64,000 bases of DNA from Paracoccus hibiscisoli. GTDB lineage: Bacteria > Pseudomonadota > Alphaproteobacteria > Rhodobacterales > Rhodobacteraceae. This document shows, one piece after another, positions 17,176 through 25,234 of this stretch. A program made the position numbers and the translations under genes. How positions within the stretch are numbered: the first letter of the stretch is position 1; the number at the start of each line of letters is the position of its first letter. The DNA lies in NCBI RefSeq assembly GCF_005048265.1, contig NZ_SUNH01000011.1, forward strand, positions 83,351-147,350. The letters run 5' to 3'. The notes under the pieces were generated by a model that was not told the DNA's origin, searched no databases, and worked only from the letters and a program-made list of their open reading frames with translations.

Positions 17176-17859
17176 ATGATCGCTGTCGAAAACCTGTCGA
17201 AATCCTTCGTGCTGCACAATCAGGGCGGCGCGGTGATCACGGTCATGGCAGGGGCCGCCCTGCATGTGGACCCCGGCGAATGCGTCGGCCTGACGGGCCA
17301 GTCGGGGTCGGGAAAATCGACGCTGATGCGGATGATCCACGGCAATTACCGCGTCTGCGGCGGCTCGATCCGCATCGCCGGGGTCGAGCTGGCCGGGGCG
17401 GAACCGCGCGCCGTCATGGCGCTGCGCCGCGACACGCTTGGCTATGTCAGCCAGTTCCTGCGCGTGCTGCCCCGCGTGCCCACCGTGCAGGTCGTGGCCG
17501 AGCCGCTGCGCGCCCTGGGCGTGGCGCAGGAGGTCGCACAGGCACGGGCCGAATGCCTGCTGTGGCGGCTGAACATCCCCCGCCGGCTGTGGTCGCTGTC
17601 GCCCACCACCTTTTCGGGCGGAGAGCAGCAGCGCGTTAACATCGCCCGCGGCTTTGTCCACCCGTTTCCGGTCCTGCTGCTGGACGAGCCCACGGCCAGC
17701 CTGGACGCGCAGAACCGCGCCGTGGTCCTGTCCCTGATCCATGAGGCCAAGGCCCGCGGCGCGGCGATCCTGGGCATCTTTCACGACGCGGAGGCGCGCG
17801 ACGCGGTCTGCGACCGGCTGGTCGATGTGACGGGGTTCACCCCGGCGCGGGCGACATGA
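17176..17859 (+). CDS. phnL: C-P lyase system ATP-binding protein PhnL
   Basis: This 227-residue ABC-type ATPase starts MIAVENLSKSFVLHNQGG. Walker A is GQSGSGKST, the signature is FSGGEQQRVNIARGF, Walker B is LLLDEPTASLD and the switch His is in GIFHDAEARD. PhnL works with PhnK on the PhnGHIJ core. FVLHNQGG and GYVSQFLRVLPRV are PhnL hallmarks. It starts 4 bases after phnK and overlaps phnN by 4 bases. Confidence 0.95.
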   Translation: MIAVENLSKSFVLHNQGGAVITVMAGAALHVDPGECVGLTGQSGSGKSTLMRMIHGNYRVCGGSIRIAGVELAGAEPRAVMALRRDTLGYVSQFLRVLPRVPTVQVVAEPLRALGVAQEVAQARAECLLWRLNIPRRLWSLSPTTFSGGEQQRVNIARGFVHPFPVLLLDEPTASLDAQNRAVVLSLIHEAKARGAAILGIFHDAEARDAVCDRLVDVTGFTPARAT

Positions 17860-18386
17860 TCGTGGCCATCGTCGGCCCGTCCGGGGCGGGCAAGGATCTG
17901 CTGATCGCGGGGGCGCTGGCGGCGCGGCCCGACCTGCGGCTGGCGCGACGGGTGATCACCCGACCCTCGGATGCGGGGGCCGAGAATTTCGACGGCGTCA
18001 CGCCCGCCGGCTTTGCCCGGATGCGCGATCAGGGGCGGTTCGCCCTGCACTGGCAGGCGCATGGCCTGTCCTATGGCATCCCGCATGACCGGCTGGCAGG
18101 TCCCGGTCCGGTCCTCTTCAACGGCAGCCGCGCGGCCCTGCCGCAGGCGGTGGCGCAGCTGCCCGGGCTGCGGGTGGTGCTGGTGACCGCGCCTGCGGCT
18201 CTGCTGGCGCGGCGTCTGGCCGCGCGGGGCCGCGAGGCGCAGGCCGACATCACGGCCCGGCTGGCGCGGGCGGACCGGGCCATACCCGCGGGCATCGCCC
18301 ATGTCACGGTGGTGAACGACGGCACGCCCGATACGGGCATCGCGCGCCTGCTGGCCGCGCTTCAGCCCGACAGGGTTGCGCGGTGA
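17856..18386 (+). CDS. phnN: Ribose 1,5-bisphosphate phosphokinase PhnN
   Basis: This 176-residue kinase converts ribose 1,5-bisphosphate to PRPP, the salvage end of the C-P lyase route. The P-loop is GPSGAGKD, with Asp after Lys as in E. coli PhnN. RRVITRPSDAGAENFDGV and LSYGIPHD match guanylate-kinase-like PhnN proteins. Its 3' end overlaps the convergent DUF1045 gene by 25 bases. Last gene of the phnG-N operon. Confidence 0.92.
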   Translation: MIVAIVGPSGAGKDLLIAGALAARPDLRLARRVITRPSDAGAENFDGVTPAGFARMRDQGRFALHWQAHGLSYGIPHDRLAGPGPVLFNGSRAALPQAVAQLPGLRVVLVTAPAALLARRLAARGREAQADITARLARADRAIPAGIAHVTVVNDGTPDTGIARLLAALQPDRVAR

Positions 18387-19045
18387 CGCAGGTGGAACCG
18401 GCCCTGCGCGTCCTCGGCCATCAGGCACAGATCGGCGATCACGAAGGGCGCGGGCAGCACCGGCGCCAGATGATCCTGCAGGACGGCGGCGACGGCCCGG
18501 GCCTCGGCCGGGGGCAGGCGGTCGGTCAGGGTCAGGTGGAACCGGAACTCCTCCATGACAAAGGGATAGCCCCACCGAACCAGCAGCGCGCGCTGGCGCG
18601 GGGTCAGCGTCTCGGGGCGGCGGCGGGCGATGTCATCGGGTGTCAGGGCCGTGCGCAGCGGATCGGTGCCCCGCACGACCCCCCGGGCCAGCGCCGACAG
18701 CGCCGTGTCGCAGCCCGTGGGGATCAGCGCCAGGAACCCGTGCAGGTCGCGGATCTCCAGCCCGGCGCAGCGCACGGGGGCCAGCCGCGCGGCAAGGCCG
18801 TCCAACGCGGCGATCAGCCCGGCCTCAGGGACGGCAGGCCGGAACGGTGCGCGGATCGTGCCGTGAAAGCCATAGGCACTTGGGCTGGTGGTCAGGGCCG
18901 CCGCCGGGCGCGGCAGGCCGGGCAGGTCGGGCTGCGCGACGCCTGCGCCCCGCGCCGCGTCCCAGCCCAGCCATGCGGCCATCGCATCCGCGAACGGTCC
19001 CGCTTGCGGGACGTAATAGACGGCATATCTGCTGAACTGATCCAT
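18362..19045 (-). CDS. DUF1045 phosphonate-associated 2H phosphoesterase-like protein
   Basis: This 227-residue protein of the DUF1045 (putative phosphonate metabolism) family carries two HxT motifs, HGT at 61-63 (YGFHGTIRAPF) and HLT at 170-172 (FRFHLTLTD). These define the 2H phosphoesterase superfamily, whose members hydrolyse cyclic phosphodiesters. C-P lyase makes a 1,2-cyclic phosphate that PhnP opens in E. coli. No phnP is present in this cluster, so DUF1045 is a good candidate for that step; this is an inference. It is divergent from phnM with a PhoB-box candidate between them and convergent with phnN. Confidence 0.88.
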   Translation of the reverse strand: MDQFSRYAVYYVPQAGPFADAMAAWLGWDAARGAGVAQPDLPGLPRPAAALTTSPSAYGFHGTIRAPFRPAVPEAGLIAALDGLAARLAPVRCAGLEIRDLHGFLALIPTGCDTALSALARGVVRGTDPLRTALTPDDIARRRPETLTPRQRALLVRWGYPFVMEEFRFHLTLTDRLPPAEARAVAAVLQDHLAPVLPAPFVIADLCLMAEDAQGRFHLRHRATLSG

Positions 19046-19065
19046 GCCACCCGCCTAACCGGAAA

Positions 19066-19087
19066 CTGTCACACCGCTGTGACACCC
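19066..19087. promoter_or_regulatory. Candidate PhoB box between DUF1045 gene and phnM
   Basis: CTGTCAC (19066-19072) and CTGTGAC (19077-19083) are direct repeats 11 bases apart, as in Pho boxes. The same DNA is also a perfect inverted repeat, TGTCACACCGCTGTGACA (19067-19084). The site lies 54 bases before phnM and 20 bases before the DUF1045 start, so it could serve both. Whether PhoB or a repressor that prefers the palindrome binds cannot be decided from sequence. Confidence 0.6.
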
Positions 19088-19137
19088 GGATGGCACATCA
19101 CCCGCTTTGACCCCGCGCTTCAAGACAGGACTTTCCG

Positions 19138-20277
19138 ATGACCGAGACGATCCTTGCCAACGCCATGCTGGTTCTGCCCGACGAGGTCGTGGCCGGCCAT
19201 CTGGTCCTGCGCGACGGCCGCATCGCGGCGATCGGACAGGGTCGGTCTGTGCCCTCGGGCGCCATCGATTGCGGCGGCGACCTGCTGTCGCCCGGTCTGA
19301 TCGAATTGCACACCGACAACTTGGAACGCCACATGGAGCCGCGCCCCGGCGTGGACTGGCCCCATGCGGCGGCGATCATCGCGCATGACGCCGAACTGGC
19401 CAGCGTGGGCATCACCACGGTCTTTGACGCGCTGCGGGTGGGGTCGGTGGTGACCGACAACAACGCGGGATACGACGAATACGCCCGCGCCGTCGCCGAC
19501 GAGATCCTGGAGCTGCGCGCGCAGGGCGCCCTGCGGATCAGCCATTTCCTGCATCTGCGCGCCGAGATCTGTTCCCAGACCCTGACCCAGGAGTTGGAGA
19601 AGTTCGGCCCCGCCGACCGCATCGGCATCGTCAGCCTGATGGATCACACCCCCGGCGAACGCCAGTTCCGCGATGTCAGCAAGCTGCGCGACTATGTCAT
19701 CGGCAAGAAGGGCCTGTCCGAGGATCAGTTCCAGGCCCATGTCGTCGAACAGCAGGCGCTGCGCGCGCGGGTGGGCGACGCGCATGAGGCCGCAGCCGTG
19801 GCGCATGCCCGCCGCTATGGCGCGGTGCTGGCCAGCCATGACGACACCACCGCGCCGGAGGTCGCCGTCAGCGCGGGCCATGGCTGTCACTTCGCCGAAT
19901 TCCCGACCACGGTCGAGGCGGCGCAGGCCTGCCGCGATCATGCGATCGGGGTGATGATGGGCGCGCCGAACCTGATCCGCGGCGGCTCTCACAGCGGCAA
20001 TGTCTCGGCGGTGGCGCTGGCGCGGGCGGAGCTGCTGGACATCCTGTCGTCGGATTACGTGCCCGCCTCGCTGTTGTCGGGCGCGCTGATGCTGGGCGAT
20101 CTGTGGGGCGATATGGCGCGCGGGCTGGCCACGGTGACCGCAGCCCCCGCCGCCGCCGTGGGCCTCAAGGACCGGGGCCACATCGCGGAGGGCGCGCGCG
20201 CCGACCTGATCCGCATCCACCGCGTGGGAACCGCGGGCGCGCTGCGCGGCACCTGGGTGCAGGGACAGCGGCTGTAG
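19138..20277 (+). CDS. phnM: RPnTP diphosphohydrolase PhnM
   Basis: This 379-residue amidohydrolase-fold enzyme removes pyrophosphate from the ribose 1-phosphonate triphosphate made by PhnGHI, giving the substrate of PhnJ. The first metal-binding strand shows LLSPGLIELHTDNLERHMEPRP. Later motifs include SHFLHLRAEI, SLMDHTPGERQF, LASHDDTT and MGAPNLIRGGSHSGN, all standard for PhnM. It stands apart from phnG-N behind its own PhoB-box candidate. It ends 7 bases from the convergent arsH stop. Confidence 0.95.
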   Translation: MTETILANAMLVLPDEVVAGHLVLRDGRIAAIGQGRSVPSGAIDCGGDLLSPGLIELHTDNLERHMEPRPGVDWPHAAAIIAHDAELASVGITTVFDALRVGSVVTDNNAGYDEYARAVADEILELRAQGALRISHFLHLRAEICSQTLTQELEKFGPADRIGIVSLMDHTPGERQFRDVSKLRDYVIGKKGLSEDQFQAHVVEQQALRARVGDAHEAAAVAHARRYGAVLASHDDTTAPEVAVSAGHGCHFAEFPTTVEAAQACRDHAIGVMMGAPNLIRGGSHSGNVSAVALARAELLDILSSDYVPASLLSGALMLGDLWGDMARGLATVTAAPAAAVGLKDRGHIAEGARADLIRIHRVGTAGALRGTWVQGQRL

Positions 20278-20284
20278 GGGCCGC

Positions 20285-20989
20285 TCAGACCGCGCGGGAC
20301 TGGTTCACGCGCGCGGACAGGGCGGCGTGATCCTCGACCCGTTCGGAGTAGCGGTCAACCAGCGTGTCGCGGATGTCGCGCGTCAGCAGGGTGAAGCGGA
20401 CCAGCTCCTCCATCACGTCGACGATGCGGTCGTAATAGGGCGAGGGCTTCATGCGGTCGTCATCGCCGAATTCGTCCCAGGCCTTGGCGACCGAGGATTG
20501 GTTGGGGATCGTCAGCAGCCGCATCCAGCGCCCCAGGATGCGCAGCTGGTTCACGGTGTTAAAGCTTTGGCTGCCGCCGCAGACCTGCATCACGGCCAGC
20601 GTCTTGCCCTGCGTGGGACGCACGCCGCCCAGGGACAGCGGGATCCAGTCGATCTGCGACTTCATCACTCCGGTCATCGCGCCGTGGCGTTCGGGGCTGG
20701 ACCAGACCATCCCCTCGCACCAGCCGACCAGATCGCGCAGCTCCGCGACCTTGGGGTGGTCGGCATCGGTGGCGTCGGGCAAGGGCAGGTCGCGCGGATC
20801 GAACAGGCGCGCCTCGGCACCCAGAGTGTCCAGGATGCGGGCGGCCTCCTCGGCGGTCAGGCGCGAGAAGCTGCGCGCGCGCAGCGATCCGTACAGGATC
20901 AGGATGCGCGGCCTGTGGGTCGAGAGCTGCGCCGGGCGCAGGCTTGCGGGGTCGATGGGGGGCAGCAGGTCGGGGCGCAGGGCGGACAT
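20285..20989 (-). CDS. arsH: ArsH, NADPH-dependent FMN reductase / organoarsenical oxidase
   Basis: This 234-residue ArsH has the flavin phosphate loop in [16 protein letters not shown] (near residue 30). It also has the [21 protein letters not shown] segment and [16 protein letters not shown], all typical. ArsH proteins oxidise trivalent methylated and aromatic arsenicals with NADPH and FMN. The ATG overlaps the acr3 stop (ATGA), placing it last in arsR-acr3-arsH. The start [11 protein letters not shown] is chosen for that overlap. Confidence 0.93.
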   Translation of the reverse strand: MSALRPDLLPPIDPASLRPAQLSTHRPRILILYGSLRARSFSRLTAEEAARILDTLGAEARLFDPRDLPLPDATDADHPKVAELRDLVGWCEGMVWSSPERHGAMTGVMKSQIDWIPLSLGGVRPTQGKTLAVMQVCGGSQSFNTVNQLRILGRWMRLLTIPNQSSVAKAWDEFGDDDRMKPSPYYDRIVDVMEELVRFTLLTRDIRDTLVDRYSERVEDHAALSARVNQSRAV

Positions 20990-22041
20990 CAGGTGGGCCT
21001 TTCGGGAAAGCGGGCGCGGGTGCGGTTGGCCAGCGCCACCAGGGTCAGCATCACCGGCACCTCGACCAGCACGCCCACCACCGTGGCCAGCGCCGCGCCG
21101 GAATTGAGGCCGAACAGGCTGATCGCCACCGCGACGGCCAGTTCGAAGAAATTGGACGTGCCGATCAGCGCGCAGGGGGCGGCGACGCGGTGCGGGACCT
21201 TCATCAGATAGGCCGCGCCATAGGCCAGCGCAAAGATGCCATAGCTTTGGATGATGATGGGCACGGCGATCAGCGCGATGATCAGCGGACGGTCCAGGAT
21301 GACCCGCCCCTGCAGCCCGAACAGGATCGCCACCGTGGCGATCAGCCCCATCACCGACCACGGCTTGACCCTCCGGCCAAAGGCGTCGATGGCCGCCCGC
21401 GACCCCAGCATCCGCCGCGTCAGCAGCCCCGCCGCCAGCGGCAGCGCCACATAGAGGATCGTGGCGATGGTCAGCGTCTGCCACGGCACGGTGATATCCG
21501 TGACCCCCAGCAGCAGCGCCACGATGGGGGTGAAGGCCACGACCATGATCAGGTCGTTCACCGACACCTGCACCAGCGTATAGGTCGCGTCCCCCCGCGT
21601 CAGCTGCGACCAGACGAAGACCATCGCCGTGCAGGGTGCGGCCCCCAGCAGGATCAGGCCGGCGATGTATTGCTGGGCATCCTGCGGGTCGATCCAGGGG
21701 GCAAAGACGTGGTCAAAGAACAGTACGGCCAGAAAGGCCATGGTGAAGGGCTTGATCAGCCAGTTCACCGCCAGCGTGATGATCAGCCCGCGCGGCTGTT
21801 TCCAGACGCCGCTGACGGCGCCCAGATCGACGGCGATCATCATCGGATAGACCATCGCCCAGATCAGCACCGCGACCACCAGGTTGATGGAGGCGACCTC
21901 GGCCGCGGCCACGGCATTGACCAGGCCGGGGGCGATGTTGCCCACCACCAGCCCCGCCAGCATCGCCAGCGCGACCCACAGCGTCAGCCAGCGTTCGAAC
22001 GGTCCCAGGCCGCCGGCCCGGTCTGTGGTGGTGTCGGTCAT
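20989..22041 (-). CDS. acr3: Arsenite efflux permease, ACR3 family
   Basis: This 350-residue membrane protein with about ten helices exports arsenite. ACR3 marks include [18 protein letters not shown] with the conserved cysteine near residue 120, [14 protein letters not shown], and [19 protein letters not shown] in a late helix. The start [11 protein letters not shown] at 22041 overlaps the arsR stop by 4 bases. It belongs to the arsR-acr3-arsH operon; no arsC reductase is seen in the window. Confidence 0.95.
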   Translation of the reverse strand: MTDTTTDRAGGLGPFERWLTLWVALAMLAGLVVGNIAPGLVNAVAAAEVASINLVVAVLIWAMVYPMMIAVDLGAVSGVWKQPRGLIITLAVNWLIKPFTMAFLAVLFFDHVFAPWIDPQDAQQYIAGLILLGAAPCTAMVFVWSQLTRGDATYTLVQVSVNDLIMVVAFTPIVALLLGVTDITVPWQTLTIATILYVALPLAAGLLTRRMLGSRAAIDAFGRRVKPWSVMGLIATVAILFGLQGRVILDRPLIIALIAVPIIIQSYGIFALAYGAAYLMKVPHRVAAPCALIGTSNFFELAVAVAISLFGLNSGAALATVVGVLVEVPVMLTLVALANRTRARFPERPT

Positions 22042-22391
22042 GGCGCATCCTTGGGGCCGCACAGAGCCTGGCTCAGGTGATCGGTCAGCGGCAGGCACAG
22101 GTCGGGATTGCCCCGGCAGCAGTCGCGCAGCAGGAAGATCAGCAGGGCCGTCATCCCCTCCATCCGCGCGAAATAGCGGATGCTGCGTCCCTCGCGCTGC
22201 GACCGGACCAGGCCCGCCGCCGCCAGGATCGACAGATGCGTCGAGATGGTGTTGGCGGGCGCGTCCATGGCGGTCGCGATCTCTCCGGCGGGAATGCCGT
22301 CGGGCCCGGCCACGACCAGCAGGCGGAACACCGACAGGCGGGTGTCCTGCGCCAGGGCCGACAGGGCCGCTATGGCATCTTTCATTTCCAT
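22038..22391 (-). CDS. arsR: Arsenic-responsive repressor ArsR with C-terminal cysteine cluster
   Basis: This 117-residue winged-helix repressor is counted from [10 protein letters not shown] (ATG 22391, preceded by AGAGG). The recognition helix region is [17 protein letters not shown] (residues 46-62). Cysteines C91, C92 and C99 ([10 protein letters not shown]) lie near the C-terminus. This resembles the ArsR type with a C-terminal As(III) site found in Acidithiobacillus rather than the helix-3 site of plasmid R773. It represses its own operon until arsenite binds. An upstream in-frame ATG at 22454 would overlap the promoter and is rejected. Confidence 0.9.
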   Translation of the reverse strand: MEMKDAIAALSALAQDTRLSVFRLLVVAGPDGIPAGEIATAMDAPANTISTHLSILAAAGLVRSQREGRSIRYFARMEGMTALLIFLLRDCCRGNPDLCLPLTDHLSQALCGPKDAP

Positions 22392-22400
22392 GCCTCTGGA

Positions 22401-22427
22401 AGTATAGAGATACGAAAGGCGATGCAA
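22401..22427 (-). promoter_or_regulatory. Candidate arsR promoter in the 62-base divergent gap
   Basis: On the minus strand TTGCAT (22427-22422) and TATACT (22406-22401) are spaced by 15 bases, a little short for a -35/-10 pair. The surrounding GTATCTCTATAC is nearly palindromic and would be a natural ArsR site. The whole gap between arsR (start 22391) and the divergent FMN reductase (start 22454) is only 62 bases, so one ArsR site could affect both directions. Confidence 0.35.
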
Positions 22428-22453
22428 GGCGCATCCGGACCGCAGGAGTGGCA

Positions 22454-23104
22454 ATGCTGGATATTCTGGTCTTTCTGGGGTCCGTCAGGACCAGCACGCC
22501 CCCCCGACCCGCCCGTCTGGGAGAGCGGATCGCCCGCGCCTGCACCGCCCGGCTGACCGCATTGGGCCTGCAGGCCAGCCTGATCGACCCGCTGGATTAT
22601 CCGCGCGACGCGGCCTTCACGCCCCATTTCGCCCATGCCAAGGGCCGCGCCCCCAAGGCGCTGGACGATCTGGTCGCGCGGATCGAGGCGGCGGACGGCT
22701 ATGTCATGGTCAGCCCGGAATACAACCACTCGCTCAGCCCGGCGCTGGCGGATCTGCTGAACCACTTCGGCAGCTCGCTGTTTTCCTACAAGCCGTCGGT
22801 CATCGCAACCTATTCGGCGGGGCAGTGGGGCGGCACGCGGGCCGCGATGACGATGCGGGGGTTCCTGTCAGAGCTGGGATGCCTGCCGGTCTCGGCCATG
22901 ATCCACGTGCCCCATGCGCAGGATGTCTGGGACGCGGACGGGGCCTATCTGGACGGCGTCGATGCCGTCCGCTGGCAGGGCTATCTGGACCGCAGCTTTC
23001 AGCAGCTGGAATGGTGGGGCCAGGCCGCGCGCGACCGCCGCGATGCGGGCGCGCCCCGGCCCGGCGCCTTTCGCCGCGACCCCGCGCAGCGCAACGCGCC
23101 CTGA
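22454..23104 (+). CDS. NADPH-dependent FMN reductase family protein, divergent from arsR
   Basis: This 216-residue flavodoxin-fold reductase has the phosphate-binding loop in [10 protein letters not shown]. The diagnostic [21 protein letters not shown] block lies near residues 88-108, and [19 protein letters not shown] follows. The family reduces FMN or quinone-like acceptors with NAD(P)H. Divergent pairing with arsR and a distant fold relation to ArsH suggest it may belong to the arsenic response; this is context only. A GGAG-type ribosome site (GCAGGAG) precedes ATG 22454. It ends 6 bases from the convergent LysR gene. Confidence 0.82.
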   Translation: MLDILVFLGSVRTSTPPRPARLGERIARACTARLTALGLQASLIDPLDYPRDAAFTPHFAHAKGRAPKALDDLVARIEAADGYVMVSPEYNHSLSPALADLLNHFGSSLFSYKPSVIATYSAGQWGGTRAAMTMRGFLSELGCLPVSAMIHVPHAQDVWDADGAYLDGVDAVRWQGYLDRSFQQLEWWGQAARDRRDAGAPRPGAFRRDPAQRNAP

Positions 23105-23110
23105 ACCGAC

Positions 23111-23986
23111 CTATCCGCCCGCGATGGTGTCGCGCAGCCACGCGTCCAGATGGGCCATCGCGACCGTCTGCGGCTTGCCGCGCGGCCAGGTCAGCCAATA
23201 GCGGCCGGCCTCGATCTGGGTGTCGAAGGGGCGGGCCAGCGTCCCGGCCTGCAGCTGGCGGGCGAACATCGAGGCGGGCAGCAGTGCTGCGCCGTGACCC
23301 GCCGCCGCCAGATCGGCCATCGCGACCGAGCTGTCCAGCACCGGCCCCTCCAGCGGCGGGCAATCGGCACCGGCGGCGGCGAACCAGGCCGCCCATTCGT
23401 CGGCGCGATACGACCGCAGCAACCGCAGCCCGGCCAGATCATGCGGCCGTCGCAGCCGGTCCAGCAGGTCGGGCGCGCACAGGGGCGTCAGCGGGGCCGC
23501 GATCAGGGGCCGGGCCTCCAGCCAGGGCCAGGCGGTGCGGTCGCCGAACCGGATCGCCATGTGCAGCCCCTCCCGCGCGATATCGATGCGGTTGTTGTGG
23601 GTGAACAGGCGCAGGCTGATGTCCGGATGGCCCGCCTCGAACGCCGCCAGCCGCGGGATCAGCCAGCCCGTCGCAAAGGTCGTGACCACCCCCAGGTTCA
23701 GGGTCTCGCGATAGCGGCCGCCCTGGAACCGGTCCAGCACCTCGCCCATCTGGTCAAAGTTGCGCGTCAGCACCGGGTGCAGCGCGGCCCCGATATCGGT
23801 CAGGATCAACCCGGTCGAGGCGCGGGTGAACAGGCGGTGGCCCAGCAGATCCTCCAGCCGCTGGATCTGCTGGCTGACGGCGGCCTGGGTCACGCGCAGC
23901 TCGATCGCGGCGCGGGTAAAGCTGCCCTGCCGGGCGGCGACCTCAAAGGCGCGCAGCCCGTTCAGCGGAAGGTTCGGCCGGTCCAT
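23111..23986 (-). CDS. LysR-family regulator (AmpR/GcvA-like), divergent from the beta-lactamase gene
   Basis: This 291-residue LysR protein opens LPLNGLRAFEVAARQGSFTRAA, then has the HTH VTQAAVSQQIQRLEDLLGHRLF. The effector domain has GVVTTFATGWLIPRL. This N-terminus is that of the AmpR/GcvA branch. Divergent pairing with a class A beta-lactamase matches the ampR-bla arrangement known from Rhodobacter capsulatus, so it likely activates that gene in response to cell-wall fragments; that is inferred. MDRPNLPLNG at 23986 is preferred over an upstream start that would eat into the promoter. Confidence 0.85.
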   Translation of the reverse strand: MDRPNLPLNGLRAFEVAARQGSFTRAAIELRVTQAAVSQQIQRLEDLLGHRLFTRASTGLILTDIGAALHPVLTRNFDQMGEVLDRFQGGRYRETLNLGVVTTFATGWLIPRLAAFEAGHPDISLRLFTHNNRIDIAREGLHMAIRFGDRTAWPWLEARPLIAAPLTPLCAPDLLDRLRRPHDLAGLRLLRSYRADEWAAWFAAAGADCPPLEGPVLDSSVAMADLAAAGHGAALLPASMFARQLQAGTLARPFDTQIEAGRYWLTWPRGKPQTVAMAHLDAWLRDTIAGG

Positions 23987-24163
23987 GTCATCATACCATG
24001 TTATGCGCCGGGTCAGGATTTGTCGTTTGGGCGCATGTCGGCCCATGTCGTATAGGGGTTCTGCGGCATTGGCGCGTCAGGCGCAGGCCGTTCCCATAAC
24101 ACGAACCGATGCCCCCCGCCACGGGGGGCCGCCGTCCCCTGCCGGGACAGACCGGAGATCTGC
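23987..24163. promoter_or_regulatory. Divergent regulator/beta-lactamase control region
   Basis: This 177-base gap carries the repeated heptamer CATGTCG (within GCGCATGTCGGCCCATGTCG, about 24031-24050). TGTTATG (about 23999) reappears inverted as CATAACA (about 24096). A GC hairpin CCCCCGCCACGGGGG lies about 24114-24128. These are the kind of spaced half-sites a LysR regulator could use, but no single T-N11-A box stands out. CGGAGA before ATG 24164 is the ribosome site. Confidence 0.4.
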
Positions 24164-25015
24164 ATGAACCGAACCACCATCGCCGCCGCCCTGCTGCTGG
24201 CCTGCCTGTCCGCCCCGGCCCAAGCCGAGACCATCGCCCAGGCCGCCCGCGCCATCGAGACCGAGCTGGGGGGCCGCGTCGGCGTGGCGCTGCGCCGCCA
24301 GGGCGACGCCCAGGTGACCGGCTATCGCCCCGATGAGCGTTTCCCCCTGTCCAGCACGTTCAAGGCGCCGCTGTGCGGGGCGATCCTGACGCTGGTCGAT
24401 GCCGGGGCCGATCAGCTGGACCGCCCCATCGGCTATACCTCTGCCGATCTGGTCGAATATTCGCCCGTCACGTCGACGCATGACGCGATGACCGTGGGTG
24501 CGCTGTGCGAGGCGACCATCACGCTGAGCGACAACACCGCCGCCAACCTGCTGCTGGACCGGTTGGGCGGGCCCGAGGATTTCACTGCCTATCTGCGCGC
24601 CATCGGCGACGACACGACCCGCCTGGACCGGCGCGAGACGGCCCTGAACGAGGCGGCCCCGGGCGATCCGCGCGACAGCTCGACCCCGGCGGCGATGACG
24701 GCGACGCTGGACCGCCTGCTGTTCGGACCGATCCTGAGCGCGGCGTCGCGCGATCAGCTGGAGGCGTGGATGCGGGCCGATCAGGTGGCCGACGACCTGC
24801 TGCGCGCCAGCCTGCCGCAGGGCTGGATCATCGGCGACAAGACCGGCGCGGGCGGGTTCGGGTCGCGATCCATCGTGGCGGTGATCCGGCCTCCGCAGGG
24901 CGCGCCCTGGCTGGCCGCCGTTTATCTGACCGGGAACGAGGCAGACATGCCCACGCGCAACCGCGCCATCGCCCGCATCGGCGCGGCCATCGTGTCCGAG
25001 ATCGGCGGGGAATAG
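24164..25015 (+). CDS. bla: Class A beta-lactamase
   Basis: This 283-residue secreted serine beta-lactamase has a signal peptide ending in APAQA before ETIAQAA. The active-site motifs are complete: S64-T-F-K67 (Ambler 70-73), S122-D-N (130-132), E158 in RRETALNEAAPGD (166) and K226-T-G (234-236). C71 and C115 fall at the Ambler 77 and 123 positions and can form the usual disulfide. It hydrolyses penicillins and perhaps some cephalosporins; the exact spectrum cannot be read. The divergent LysR gene suggests inducible expression. Chromosomal context and normal composition argue for an intrinsic gene rather than a recent mobile one. Confidence 0.95.
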   Translation: MNRTTIAAALLLACLSAPAQAETIAQAARAIETELGGRVGVALRRQGDAQVTGYRPDERFPLSSTFKAPLCGAILTLVDAGADQLDRPIGYTSADLVEYSPVTSTHDAMTVGALCEATITLSDNTAANLLLDRLGGPEDFTAYLRAIGDDTTRLDRRETALNEAAPGDPRDSSTPAAMTATLDRLLFGPILSAASRDQLEAWMRADQVADDLLRASLPQGWIIGDKTGAGGFGSRSIVAVIRPPQGAPWLAAVYLTGNEADMPTRNRAIARIGAAIVSEIGGE

Positions 25016-25040
25016 GCGCCAAGGCCCGCCGATAGCGCCC

Positions 25041-25088
25041 GGGGCCTTGCAAACCCGCGCAGGGGGTTGATCTTGCTTGCAAAGCCCC
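25041..25088. repeat. 12-bp inverted repeat after the beta-lactamase gene
   Basis: GGGGCCTTGCAA (25041-25052) pairs with TTGCAAAGCCCC (25077-25088) with one mismatch across a 24-base spacer. There is no T-run after either arm. It may help end bla transcription or be a protein site near the next gene's promoter. No gene fits in the 219-base gap 25016-25234. Confidence 0.6.
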
Positions 25089-25234
25089 GCCTATCCCCGA
25101 AACCATCCCCAGAATTTGTGGATAAGCCGCGCGCCCCCCCGCCCGAAGGCCGGGCGCGCGCGCTGCGCCATCGCCCTTCCATCCGGGGTCGGGACGGGCA
25201 AGAACGGGGCCGCCGAAGCACCAAGAGGTTTCCC

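Noticed and set aside
25041..25088. Rho-independent terminator for the beta-lactamase gene
   Set aside because: The inverted repeat has a 24-base spacer and no T-tract, so it is listed only as a repeat.
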